Assembly: GCF_033568475.1 (NCBI RefSeq)
Contig: NC_133121.1
Location: 5,394,001-5,458,000 of the forward strand
Reading direction: 5' to 3'
DNA length: 64,000 nt
Source: Henckelia pumila
Lineage: Eukaryota > Streptophyta > Magnoliopsida > Lamiales > Gesneriaceae
Within the stretch, counting starts at the first letter, position 1; each line of letters opens with the position of its first letter. Position numbers and translations under genes: made by a program. The notes beneath the pieces were generated by a model. That model was given only the letters and a program-made list of their open reading frames with translations. It had not been told where the DNA came from and made no database searches. Of this stretch, positions 45,089 to 55,398 are shown piece by piece.

Positions 45089-46571
45089 CAAGAACTCCAA
45101 ACAGAGGATATGGAGCTTCTCAAGGTAACTCTAAATCATAGAGATATAGAGTTAGAGAATAAAGTATCCCTTGAAGATGTCAAAAAGAGGCTCAAAGAAA
45201 GTTACAACGAGCATCCATTGGCATGGTGGGATAGAAATCAACTCAAAGCCAGTTTTACTCTAAAGGAAGGCAAATAGTATGAATTCGTCAGATATAAGTC
45301 TATCCCGATGAACATAACAGATCAAAGGGATATGAGAATGATTATCAAGGAACATTTGGACCTTGGTTTAATCAAAGAAGGAGTTTCACCATATAGCAGC
45401 CCAGGTTTTCTGGTAGAAAAATCATGGTGAAATAAAAAGAGAGAAACTCAGGCTAGTTATTAACTACCAAGATATTAATAAAATCCTGGAGTTTGATGGG
45501 TACATCATACCGAGTAGAGAACACCTAATTAGCTGTGTACGAAATGCTAGAGTGTTCTCAAAATTTGATTGTAAGTCTGGATTTTACCAGATTCGAATGG
45601 AAGAAGGAAGTAAGAAATTCACAGCCTTCTCTACTCCACAAGGACACTATATTTGGGAAGTTATGCCTATGGGATTAGCTAATGCACCCCAGATATTTCA
45701 AAGAAAGATGGATAACCTTTTTAAAGATTATTTCAACTTTATGTTTGTTTATATTTATGATATTCTTATAGCATCAAAAAATATAGACGAACACGTTAAA
45801 CACTTAGAGATTTTCTCTAAAATTTGTAAACAAGAATGACTGGTTTTATCTAAAAAGAAAGCAGTCATAGCAACGAGAAAAATTGAATTCCTCGGTATTG
45901 AGATTGATGAAACTAGAATAATTCTGCAACCCCATATTGTGGAAAAGGTAAAGAATTTTCCAGATAAACTCAAAGATGTAAAACAACTCCAGAGTTTTCT
46001 TGGAGTAGTTAATTTTGCAGGGATGTTCATTAACAATCTAGCAATGTACAGAAAGGTGTTCAGTCCTTTGTTAAAAAAGGATGCTAGGTTTATATGGACC
46101 GATGACCATACTAAAGGGGTAAACCAATTAAAAGAGATATGTAAGAATTTCCCAAAAATGGCTATACCCGTAGATGAAGATGATCTGGTATTATTTACGG
46201 ATGCCAGCGACGATTGGTGGGCAGCAGTCCTTACCAAGATCACTCCAGATGGGGAAATACCATGCAGATACTGTAGCGGTCTTTTTTCAGAATCTGAGGC
46301 TATTAGATGGCATATCAACGAGAATGAATTTTATGTAGTTAAAAGGGCTTTTGAAAAATGGCCATTATTTTTACTTGCTAAAAAATTCACTCTGAAGGTT
46401 GATAACACCCAGGTAAAAGCTTTCCTAAAAAATAAGATTGAATCTAAACCTGAGAAAGCTAGGTTATTAAGATGGCAAGCATTATGTCAAAATTATATTT
46501 TTGATATTGTTATTATTAAATCTCATGAAAATATTCTTGCAAATTTCTTAACAAGAGATGGAAGGCAGTGA
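45089..46571 (+). pseudogene. Pararetrovirus reverse transcriptase and RNase H (broken)
   Basis: The N-terminal RT (about 45290-45550) has stops and a shift. The central RT is open at 45552-45839: FSKFDCKSGFYQIRMEEG, HYIWEVMPMGLANAP, then a catalytic box reading YIYDILIAS where active enzymes have two adjacent Asp residues. A stop at 45837-45839 precedes the thumb and the RNase H, open at 45939-46571 with VLFTDASDDWWAAVL and later KVDNTQVKAFL. The loss of one catalytic Asp and the stops make this inactive. The frame ends 14 bases inside the next ORF. Confidence 0.9.
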
Positions 46572-47529
46572 CGTGGATTCCATCATGAAAATGCAGAGGC
46601 ATCTCAGGGAACGCCTTGGGTTGCTTCAAAACGAGTTCAACCAGTTAGCCATTAATGCTGAAATGGCCGGCAGGTTACAACAAGCTGATCGGATCAAAGT
46701 ATCTAATCTAATTACAGGATGTATGCAAGCTCAAACACAACTATGGGCTGCTATTCAAGGGCCAATTGTGAAGGCTATAGAAAAACCATTGGTTTCTCAT
46801 AAACAAGATATGCTAAAACCATTGGTTTTACAAGAACAAGAAATACAACCACCGGTTGTGAAACAAGATGTTGAGGAATCCAAAACTCAAGAAACAAGTG
46901 CTAATCTATCATCAGCCTTTGATGATCTGGATGAAGCAACAATTGATGAGGATAACTCATCAAGTCAACCCTCCGCCTCTGGGGTAAAAGATGAAGAGAT
47001 CAATCTTAGGCCCAACACTGACAAGGGAAAATCTAAGATTGATACTAATCCATCTATTATTTCTCCATTCCAGGTTTATCAACAAAGGTGGGAGAAATTG
47101 AATACAAGGAGTGAAATCAACCCGAACACTTGCAGGGTTGATGTTGCAGGAATATATCCAAGGGTTTGGCTAAAAAATAATGTCAATCCTAAAGATGTAA
47201 AACTCTGGTATGAATTTGGGGCTTTGGCCTCAGTTTATACAACGTCACCAAGCTTTTCGGAGATATCACAGTTACCAAAATGGATCCAGGAAGCAGTCCA
47301 AGAAACATGGGCAAATAATGATCATTTGTCCAGAGGAGATGTGCTTGAGTTATACTTTTTTAGTGCAGCTCCAGAACCAACAGTGAAAGGATCACACGAA
47401 CCCTTTCATTTCATCAAGCTGAGGAGACCTGATATAAACAGTCATAAATTTATCAAGGATCCTAAAACTGAAGAAATACCCTTGGTGTCCACTTTCGGGG
47501 AAAATGAGATCTCAACCATAAGGGCATGA
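46558..47529 (+). CDS. Pararetrovirus last ORF, transactivator position, open
   Basis: 323 codons without a stop from ATG 46558, overlapping the RNase H end by 14 bases. The N terminus is helical (MKMQRHLRERLGLLQNEFNQ), the middle (about residues 90-160) is acidic and Ser/Pro-rich, and the C-terminal half is more ordered (RVDVAGIYPRVWLKNNV, KLWYEFGALASVYTTS). In caulimovirids with separate ORFs this is the place of the translational transactivator/viroplasmin. I do not see its usual core motif clearly, so the assignment is positional. A continuation at 47554-47940 is separated by a stop and a frameshift. Confidence 0.6.
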   Translation: MEGSDVDSIMKMQRHLRERLGLLQNEFNQLAINAEMAGRLQQADRIKVSNLITGCMQAQTQLWAAIQGPIVKAIEKPLVSHKQDMLKPLVLQEQEIQPPVVKQDVEESKTQETSANLSSAFDDLDEATIDEDNSSSQPSASGVKDEEINLRPNTDKGKSKIDTNPSIISPFQVYQQRWEKLNTRSEINPNTCRVDVAGIYPRVWLKNNVNPKDVKLWYEFGALASVYTTSPSFSEISQLPKWIQEAVQETWANNDHLSRGDVLELYFFSAAPEPTVKGSHEPFHFIKLRRPDINSHKFIKDPKTEEIPLVSTFGENEISTIRA

Positions 47530-47553
47530 GGTATTTGGGTTTATCTTACTGAG

Positions 47554-47940
47554 ATGGACAAAGTCAAGTTTCCATTCAAATTTTATCAGAATTCTGTGAA
47601 TGGATCGTTCCTGTTGAACACAATGACAGGAAAAACTACAGCATTTGCGAAAGAACTCTTCGAAAAGAAGATAAATCTTTTGTGGAACAGCAAGCTGCCG
47701 GGGAGTAAAGAAACTCGCCGAATATTTTGTAACATGGCTCATATTGGACGATGGTCAGAGAATATCTGTCCAGAATGCCCAAATCAGAAGGAGCCAGAAT
47801 TTGGAAAAACCTTTAGACCCCGAACGGATCGAAAGGGTTTTTTCGAGACAAGCAAAGTTGGACAAGAACCACCGAAGATGCGTTTTCACAGGGGTCTACT
47901 TCAAAAGCAAAAGATGCCCCAACAACAATAAAGCAGGCAT
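47554..47940 (+). pseudogene. Pararetrovirus 3' ORF remnant
   Basis: 125 codons open from MDKVKFPFKF, probably the former C-terminal part of the preceding ORF or a small last ORF. An alternative frame at 47744-47944 reads DPERIERVFSRQAKLDK and a basic end, suggesting a frameshift near 47800. No domain recognised. Confidence 0.45.
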
Positions 47941-47982
47941 GTGAGGAGAATAAAGCCAAAAGAAAGTGGCAGGCATGTGATT

Positions 47983-48095
47983 CCTCCACTAGTAAAAGAT
48001 GCCATCAATAATGGCATAAAAAATTCCAGACAGCTGCCTCCTCCACTAGTAAAAGATGTCATCAATAATGGCATAAAGAAATACAAGACAGCTGT
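47983..48095 (+). repeat. 57-bp tandem direct repeat in the pararetrovirus promoter
   Basis: Two nearly identical copies beginning CCTCCACTAGTAAAAGATG at 47983 and at 48040, each followed by CATCAATAATGGCATAAA and a diverging AGACAGCTG. They lie about 45-155 bp upstream of the TATA box and are likely duplicated upstream activating sequence. Confidence 0.8.
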
Positions 48096-48138
48096 GAGAT
48101 TCCCTAAAGTTTCTCGGTAAAACGAGTGGAACTACAGC

Positions 48139-48203
48139 TATAAATACAGGCATTTGAGGAAGCTGAAGATATCGATCATTTCCTTCAGTTTTTTACAAAT
48201 AAA
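48139..48203 (+). promoter_or_regulatory. Pararetrovirus 35S-like promoter TATA box and poly(A) signal
   Basis: TATAAATA at 48139-48146 is followed about 50 bp later by AATAAA at 48198-48203. A TATA box with a polyadenylation signal just downstream is the caulimovirid arrangement, in which the terminally redundant RNA passes the signal once and ends at its second encounter. Confidence 0.82.
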
Positions 48204-48245
48204 TTGTTGTAATATTTCTCTTTCTATTGTATTAAGTTTTCTTTT

Positions 48246-48281
48246 ATGTATTTCAAGAACAAGGCTACTATGAGTAGCTAA
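48246..48281 (+). other. Short upstream ORF in the pararetrovirus leader
   Basis: Twelve codons including the stop (MYFKNKATMSS), the first ATG after the presumed RNA start. It ends about 40 bases before the arm of a 21-bp inverted repeat (48321-48341). Caulimovirid leaders use a short ORF ending just before a stem for ribosome shunting; the spacing here is longer than usual unless the local stem at 48292-48308 (CTCCTC...GAGGAG-like) is the first one. Confidence 0.4.
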
Positions 48282-48341
48282 ACAAGTTATCTTCTCCTCT
48301 TCAAAGGAGTTGATTTATGTAATAATATTATGTCTGAATAA

Positions 48342-48711
48342 ATTTTCTAAATCTCTCGTTCTTCATGCTCATATTTTATAATTAAATTCATATACCATAC
48401 GCCTTAAGGTAGAAAACGAATTAAGGCTGTGCTGGGTGTCGTTGAAGGAGCTTGTGCAGAAACCATCTGTTGCGACTGCGTGGTTGGAGTGTGAGGAGCA
48501 CTTCATAAAATTCGGCAGGTATGACCCGACGACATTATGGTCAAAGAGGTATTTAAATTTAATTCATCTTACGGAAGCATATTGGACCCTAATCTGGAGT
48601 ATATCGGCTGGAAACCTTGCGTAACTAATAGTCTTGCATGGTCGGGACTGATTCGATAGGTACAACAAAGCCACGTACAAAGGATTAGTTTTAATTATAT
48701 TTTAATTCAAA
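48342..48711. other. Segment between pararetrovirus end and right TIR
   Basis: About 370 bp. The part at 48430-48640 is less AT-rich than its surroundings and has a 62-codon open stretch from a GTG, without a known motif. It may be the remaining pararetrovirus leader or older element DNA; I cannot tell which. Confidence 0.35.
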
Positions 48712-48816
48712 TATGGGGACCACTAGGGAGTGAAAATAAAGAAAATGGTGGGTAGAAAGTTAAGTTAAAGAAAAGTTTGGTAGTGTGGAGTTTAAAATAA
48801 TTTGCCCAATAATTAA

Positions 48817-49302
48817 TGGCCTATACATACGGCAGTAAAGGAGTGGCTAGCTGCCTAGCTCCTTGATCCATAAATTTATCGCACTTGGTTAGGTTTTTGG
48901 TCCCCAAAACAAATATTTATTAAGAAAATTAAAGTTACCCCTTTTTTAGATCCTATAAATTTCTTGGAAATTTTCCTTAAAAAATTTATTGAACTTGTTG
49001 AGTTTTGAACGTGGATATTTACAAAAGCACGAATTATATTTCAAGACATTTACATCAAAGAACGTCATTCGGTAAACGACTTCTTCATTGGTTATTAAGT
49101 TATAATTAACGGTCTATATTCATGATTAGATTGAATCAACTCAAATTTATGATAAAAAATAATATTTTTAACATAAAAATAATATTTTTTATATTAAAAA
49201 TATTATTTTTTATTGATCAAATCGAATAAAATATTTATCTCACAAAATTAACACATATAATTCTCTCATGATATTTTTTTTTAATCTCAATCTTAAGATA
49301 AT
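48817..49302. other. Intergenic AT-rich DNA
   Basis: No gene. At 49145-49215 repeated AAAAATAATATTTTT-like units form imperfect inverted repeats of low complexity. Confidence 0.5.
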
Positions 49303-49316
49303 AAGGCCAAACATGG

Positions 49317-49657
49317 TGGTGAGAGAGGCCCTTAGTTGGATGAAGACTAGAGGCTTTTCGAATGTAATTGTTGAATCAGATGCAAAAGTGGTGATTGATG
49401 CTTATGTTTTGGTGGAACCCGACTCATCTAGTTTGGGTTTTGTTTTACATGATTGCATAATCCTTTTTAAGGATTTTAATTATTGTAGTTTTGTTTTTGC
49501 GCATAGATCAGCGAATCAAGTGGCTCATGCCTTGGCAGGGAAGCGGTTTCTTTAACTGATTGGGAGATTTGGGTCACTCCGTCTCCTTTTTTGATTTACA
49601 ATGTAATTATGCCGGACTTGGTGTAATTTATATCAGTGTTTGTTAAATTAAAAAAAA
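49317..49657 (+). mobile_element. 5'-truncated LINE with RNase H-like C terminus
   Basis: 341 bp ending in an A-rich tail and flanked by a 14-bp direct repeat AAGGCCAAACATGG (49303-49316 and 49658-49671). The open frame to 49555 encodes the C-terminal RNase H-like domain common to plant L1 elements: REALSWMKTRGFSNVIVESD, then FVFAHRSANQVAHALAG. Long variable target duplication, 3' poly(A) and 5' truncation are the marks of target-primed reverse transcription. The ATG at 49314 belongs to the duplicated target, so the apparent ORF start is accidental. Not functional. Confidence 0.92.
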
Positions 49658-49671
49658 AAGGCCAAACATGG

Positions 49672-52229
49672 AGTCATGGAGTAATTGTTGGTGAATATAA
49701 ATAATCTAATAATTTTTTCTCGAAAAAAGAATAATAATAAATCATCTAATAAATAAAATTTGGGAATGGTACAATACGAATGCGACGAATGGGAGATAGG
49801 TCACGTGGGATACTGGTAAATTGTAGTAAATAGCTACCCCAGGCAGCAACAATATTTTTGTTAGGAAGTATATCCCCATCGAATATTCAATGCATATTCC
49901 ACAATATAATTATGATTTATTGATAAACTTTTTTTTTTTTTTTAAAAAGACGTGAAACAATTGTATATAACGATTAACGACACGATTTTACGTAAGGAAA
50001 AAAAAATCAGAATAATTTTACGATCTCGGATATCAAGTCTCGCCACAATTTTTATACCGACTTGTAAATGGTAAAATTGAAATTGAAACGTTTGAATGTA
50101 ATGATTCATAAGGGTCTCGTTTATGTTATCTTTGACGTGTTTATATTTGTGTGTTTTTGGTCGACTATAATATTAAAATCGAGTTTTATTCGGATGCCTT
50201 TGAAGTTACAAATTTCTAATCTATGTATTAATAATCTTATCTAATCTCACGTTTTTTTTGCTATATTATTTATTCATCTTTAAATTATTTATATCACATC
50301 AATCAAATCATTAATTATTTATATTACATCAATCAAATCATTAAATTTAAATTATTATATTACCCTTTATAAATAATATTATTTATATTTTATTAATTAT
50401 TAAAAAGGATAAAATGATAATTTACTATTTTTATATAAAATATAACCAATCAAATCAAATCTTATATTAACTATCTTTTTTAATTAATTTTTTATTACAA
50501 TATATTATTTATCTCTATATTATTTATCTTATCTTCCACTCCAAACGAATCCTTTATATACAGAAACAGATGGATTATAATATGGACACCACTCGACAAT
50601 TTCTCTATAGGTTTTGCCCAAATTTTATAATACTCGTTAGTTTTTTGGTTTTACTGCATGGTTAATTGCATCCCTTCATTTTCGAATTTTCCTATAACTT
50701 TCTGGTGTTGGTTGAATATGCATATGAAATATTAAATGCTAGCTTACCGTTTAATTAATTATATTAAAAGTAATTTTGTTGATTTTAATTAATAACACAA
50801 ATAAATAAGCGTGAGTACAAATTAAAATTCAATGGCAGCACTCATAATAGTTTAATCTAAAATATGATGGAATATTAAATCGAGAATAAAATTTAAACTA
50901 AATATATTTTTTAATTTATTGCTAAATATAATGAAAAAAGTATGTTAAAGGTCAATAATTAATGACCTTGAAATTCAAGTATTAGTCTTCTTCTTAAAAT
51001 TATATTGTAATTTCTCAAAATTTATCATTAAATTAATTCAGGAACAAAATTTAAGCTTGTGATGGTTTATACATATGAATAATTTATGATAATGATTTTA
51101 ATGTGCGATAAATCAAGTCTTTTTCTTCTTTCATTTTTTTCCCCCCTAAAAAAATTACTGGGTTCTTATATATGAAAATTTTATAATTATTTTAATTTGG
51201 TATGCACATGTACGTATTACGTCTGCTAAAATATTGGTATACCTTAAATGTAAGGAGGGTTTTGTAATTGATTCGACCTCCCTTTTTTTTAGCTTTTTTT
51301 ATTTTTTTTTATTTACTAAAATGTCACTAACATTTGTGTTTTTATTTTCCCCCTTACAAAATGACACCTATTTCATTTTGATGATTATTTTATTTGTCCA
51401 CGAAAACACTACATTTTTTTCATTTTACCTTTTTTTTTTGTTTAAAAAAAAAACTATATAAATACACAACTCGTACAAGTTATATATTATGGCTCACCTT
51501 CCGACCCTTTGTCCCATCTCTCCAACTGGCTGTGTGTAGGTGGGTGGGGTGGCATGCCCGAGCAGGAGACTATCGAAATGGTGTGTGTATGTGTGGTGGG
51601 TGAGTGAGTGAGTGAGTGAGTGACATTACACTTTCTTTGTCTGTTTTAAGGAAGACAATTCTTTTAGCAGATTAAAGACTTTTGTGTTGTATGTTTCTCA
51701 ATCAACAATTTCGGTCTTGATTTACAGCATTTTGATTGATAATAGAAAAGGTCTTGTAATGAAGAAATTTTTTAAAAATACAATCTATGTTTTGGACTCT
51801 CAGATTAGTTATCAATGGAAAAATGTTATATTTAACGAAATAGAAAAATATGAATAGGGGCGTCTTGTTTCCATTTTTTCTTTTAAAACAAAAAAACATG
51901 TTTCCAGTTCACCCCACCCTGTTGGGCACCAGAATATATATTGGTATGCAAGGATTTTAATGAACAATTATGATGAGATGTTGGAGGTTTATTTTCTGTT
52001 TAATATAAATACTCAACAAAGAATTATGCGGAGCAAAGAAAGTACGGGAGGAAAATGATGAACAATGAATTGTCAGTCTTTCACTTCATCTCATTGCATT
52101 TTATAGTGCAATGATTTTAAAACATACAATGCAAACATGATCACGCAAGCTATTAATTAGCCTTGACTTTGAACATTAACTTTTGAATACAATGCATGTG
52201 ATGGCTTCCAATTTTGACAACGAGAACAA
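49672..52229. other. AT-rich intergenic DNA, possible MITE at about 50106-50556
   Basis: No gene seen. The ends of a possible MITE read TAAGGGTCTCGTTT on the left and TAAAGGATTCGTTT on the reverse strand at the right; inside is a tandem of two about 33-bp units (ATTATTTATAT.ACATCAATC, 50284-50350). The target duplication is unclear. Elsewhere there are poly-T runs (51280-51440). The rest is featureless. Confidence 0.4.
51600..51622 (+). repeat. (TGAG)n microsatellite
   Basis: About five and a half tandem TGAG units, preceded by a GTGTGTATGTGTGGTGGG stretch. Confidence 0.85.
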
Positions 52230-55200
52230 TCTATTATATATATATAAAAATGTCACTTTAGTTGTGAATTTACATTTTTATCCTCATTAAAATTCATTTA
52301 ATGATTAATTTTTTGTTATTTTCAAGACTTTTTGAGGTTTTTTTTATGTAATTCTATAGATTTATTCAATGCATATTTAATTTGTCACTATTTATTTATT
52401 CTAGGTAAAATTAATTGTTAATATTTAATTCATGTCCTAAAATTAAAGTTTAGTTGTTAATTTACATTTTTATCATCATTTTAATTCATTTAATAGTTAA
52501 TTTTTTTGTCATTTCCAAAACTTTTTGAGGTTTTTGAGGTCATTCTATAAATTTATTCAATGCGTATTTAATTTGCATGTCACTATTTATTTATTCTAAT
52601 TCATGTCCTAAAAACTATGTCCTAAAATTAAAGTTTTATTAATTGAAAGCTATATTAAATTTTTTTTTCTCTACATCAAAGAAATTTATTTATTTTGTGA
52701 AATTATTTTCAACATTTATATTCAACGCTATGCTTTTAGTCTTCATTCTTCTAACATAATATTTTGATTATTAAAATTTTAAACAAATAACAAATTAAAT
52801 CAAATCATTAATTTTAATCATCTGATTCAAAACAAATAGAATCATATCATAATCATAAATCGATATTGTATTCTACTTATATGGGAAACGTATCTCATAC
52901 TTTATTCAATCAATTCGTTTATTTTTTTGGAATTTGGTAATTTAACTAAAATTTCTTGTATTCCTGTTTTTAGGAAGAATAACTATAAAATTAACAATGA
53001 TGCCTTACTAAGTAATATCTTAGAAAACTTTAAGGACAAAAAATATTTTAGTGTTGAACTAAAAGTGTAATCAACATTGATATTTTTTTGTCCAAATTAA
53101 AAAAATATATAATTATAACCAACTTTCTTGTTGATGTTTGAACTACATTATAATATAATATTTATTTATATAAAAGTGGTTATTTAGTTATGAATTTAAA
53201 GTTTTGTATTTATTTTATTTCATTTAATGACTAACTTTTTGTCATTTTCAAGGTTATTTTATGTCATTTTGTAGCTTTTTCAATGAGTATTTAATTTATG
53301 TCTATTTATTTATTTATGTGAATTAATTATTAATATTTAATTCATGTTCTAAAGTTAAAGTTTTATTAATTGAAAGCTATTTTAATCTAAAAAATATATA
53401 TTACTTTTAAAACTTACTTTCAACCTTTATCACCATCGCTATGTTTTAGTCTTCTAAACTTTTTAACATAATATTTTGGTCATTATAGTTTCGCGAAAAA
53501 AAATGAATAGAATCATTAATTTAGTCATTTGGTTCAAGACAAGTAAATCAGATCATAAATAATTGAGACTATATTTCACATATAAATGAAAGATATTCTC
53601 ATATTTTATCCAATCAATTTGTTTTAATTCGTTTATTTTTTTTTTTTGAATTTAGTAATCTAACTAAAATTTTGGTATTCTAGATTGTAGGACTATTATT
53701 ATAAAACTAATGGTGATGACTATGTAATCTAACTATGATAGTTCACTGAAAAAAAATATTACAAGATTTGAAGAAATAAAAAAAGTTTACCTTGATTATT
53801 GCATGTTATATGTATATGATTTTTCAGAAAAAGGTAAAAAAAAGAGACATTTACATATTAATATTTTTGATTTTAAAATAAGATTATGACAAAATTATGA
53901 AACAATTATGTTTATCATTAATTAAATAAATAATTGTACGACTAAATTAATTTTTTGGCATAAATTTGTTAATATTTTAACATAAGAGTTTATGTTAGAA
54001 AAATTTATTTTGTATTGTATTTTTGTTAGGACAATAATTATTTTATATGCTAAATATTATTTAATGTATATTAAATTTGATTTTCAAAGCTAACGAAACA
54101 AAGTTATTCAATACGCTAAAAAATATACACAAACTTGTGAATGTATTATGCATGAGCAAAAAACTTGAAAATCAAAGCAAGTCATATAGACATCATGTTT
54201 TATCAGACGTAAAATATATATATGATTTATATACACTTTATTCATAGAAGATCAAATTTTATCTTCAACTAAAACTTTTAAATTAAAAAATTATTATTAT
54301 TTTTCACTAACTTCTTAAATTTTAGGTTTTGGTCACTAAGTTTTCAAAATTTGTTTTTTATATACTAAATTTTATTTTAATCTATTTATACCTAATTGTT
54401 ATGGTGACACTGGAAAATGCTTTATTTTGCATCAAAAAATACTGACATGGGCATTATAATAATGATGCAACTTAAAAAAATTTTGACTTATTAGATGTCA
54501 CGTCAACAATTGGATTAAAAATAGTCAAAATTAAAAGTTAGTGTATTAAAACTTAAATTTGACAAATCAATTGACTAAAAAGTAAAATGTGATGTGTTAA
54601 TGGAACTAAAAAAATTATTTTTTTCAAACAAATTATTGTTTTGACTTTCAAATAAATTACTGTTTTAACTTACAAATCAATAGAAGTAAAATTATTATTT
54701 AACATATATTACTTTTGTTGAAGTGCAATAACTATTCATACTGAGAAGAACAATCGAAACATGATGTTTGAGATACAACATAGTTTAAAATATTGGATTA
54801 GTATTGTTACCAAATACCAATGACTATAATTATTGAAAATGCAATAAGCATTCGGCCATACAATATGTATTAAAGTAAATGTCATGACTTCGATTCACAT
54901 TGATTGCGAGCATAATTATTGGGAAGGAGATTATTGGGTACAATAATTATCTCTTTGCTATGTAAAACAATCAAAATGTAGTGTTTGAACTGTTACACAT
55001 ATTAAAATATTTGAATTGCACAATTATATATCAACTATATATAGCTTTTAATAAAATGCAAACGCTCAGTCTTACAGTTTATAAAAAATCAATGTATTTT
55101 TTTTACATTTCTCGACAAATATATAACATATGTTATTGTTTTAAAGTCATTAATTAAAAAAATAAATTGAATCCAAGGTGTAAAACATAAAAGCATCGAT

Positions 55201-55398
55201 TAGATACCACAAATCGATCGTAAAGAGAAAAAATTAATGACATAATGTTCTCACTTCAATAACTAATTAGAGATCATTTCATTATAACCAAAGTTTGAAA
55301 TTGATAGTAAAATATATAACACTTAATTAAAAAAGCTAAGCAAACAATTAATAAAGTTATTATAATGTGTCAGGTGCGTTGCACGTGCAATTTTCTAG
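52230..55398 (+). mobile_element. Non-autonomous Helitron
   Basis: The 5' end reads TCTATTATATATATATAAAAA, the usual TC start of plant Helitrons, and the 3' end reads TTGCACGTGCAATTTTCTAG: a 12-bp palindrome (55379-55390) a few bases before terminal CTAG. Insertion is between A (52229) and T (55399) with no target duplication, as expected for rolling-circle transposition. No Rep/helicase is encoded. The first kilobase contains three related copies of one unit (about 52260-52440, 52452-52640 and 53180-53375), suggesting internal amplification or nested Helitron ends. Confidence 0.85.

Larger units (their letters stand above)
41073..48341 (+). mobile_element. Endogenous pararetrovirus (Caulimoviridae), nearly full-length, defective
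   Basis: About 7.3 kb, the length of a caulimovirid genome. From a tRNA-Met-like primer site at 41073, ORF order is: small ORF, coiled-coil ORF, coat protein with zinc finger, movement protein, protease-RT-RNase H, a last ORF in the place of a transactivator, then a promoter with TATA box and polyadenylation signal. Separate coat, movement and polymerase ORFs in this order are closest to the Cavemovirus/Solendovirus layout, which is inference. Neighbouring starts and stops overlap by a few bases, as in relay-type translation. Frameshifts and stops break the coat, movement, protease and RT frames, so this copy is not functional. Confidence 0.88.
40854..48807. mobile_element. Mutator-like (MULE-type) element enclosing an endogenous pararetrovirus
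   Basis: A 7954-bp segment flanked by a perfect 9-bp direct repeat AATAATTAA (40845-40853 and 48808-48816). Its ends are inverted repeats: GAGCAAATT at the left, GGGCAAATT at the right on the reverse strand, then shared blocks CCAAACTT, TAACT, CTACCCA, CTCCCTAG, TTGAAT and TTTGTAC in the same order. The similarity runs for about 100-145 bp at around 65-70% by eye. Long TIRs with a 9-bp target duplication are the signature of Mutator-like elements. No transposase is seen; the interior is almost entirely the pararetrovirus. The diverged TIRs suggest an old insertion. Confidence 0.6.
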
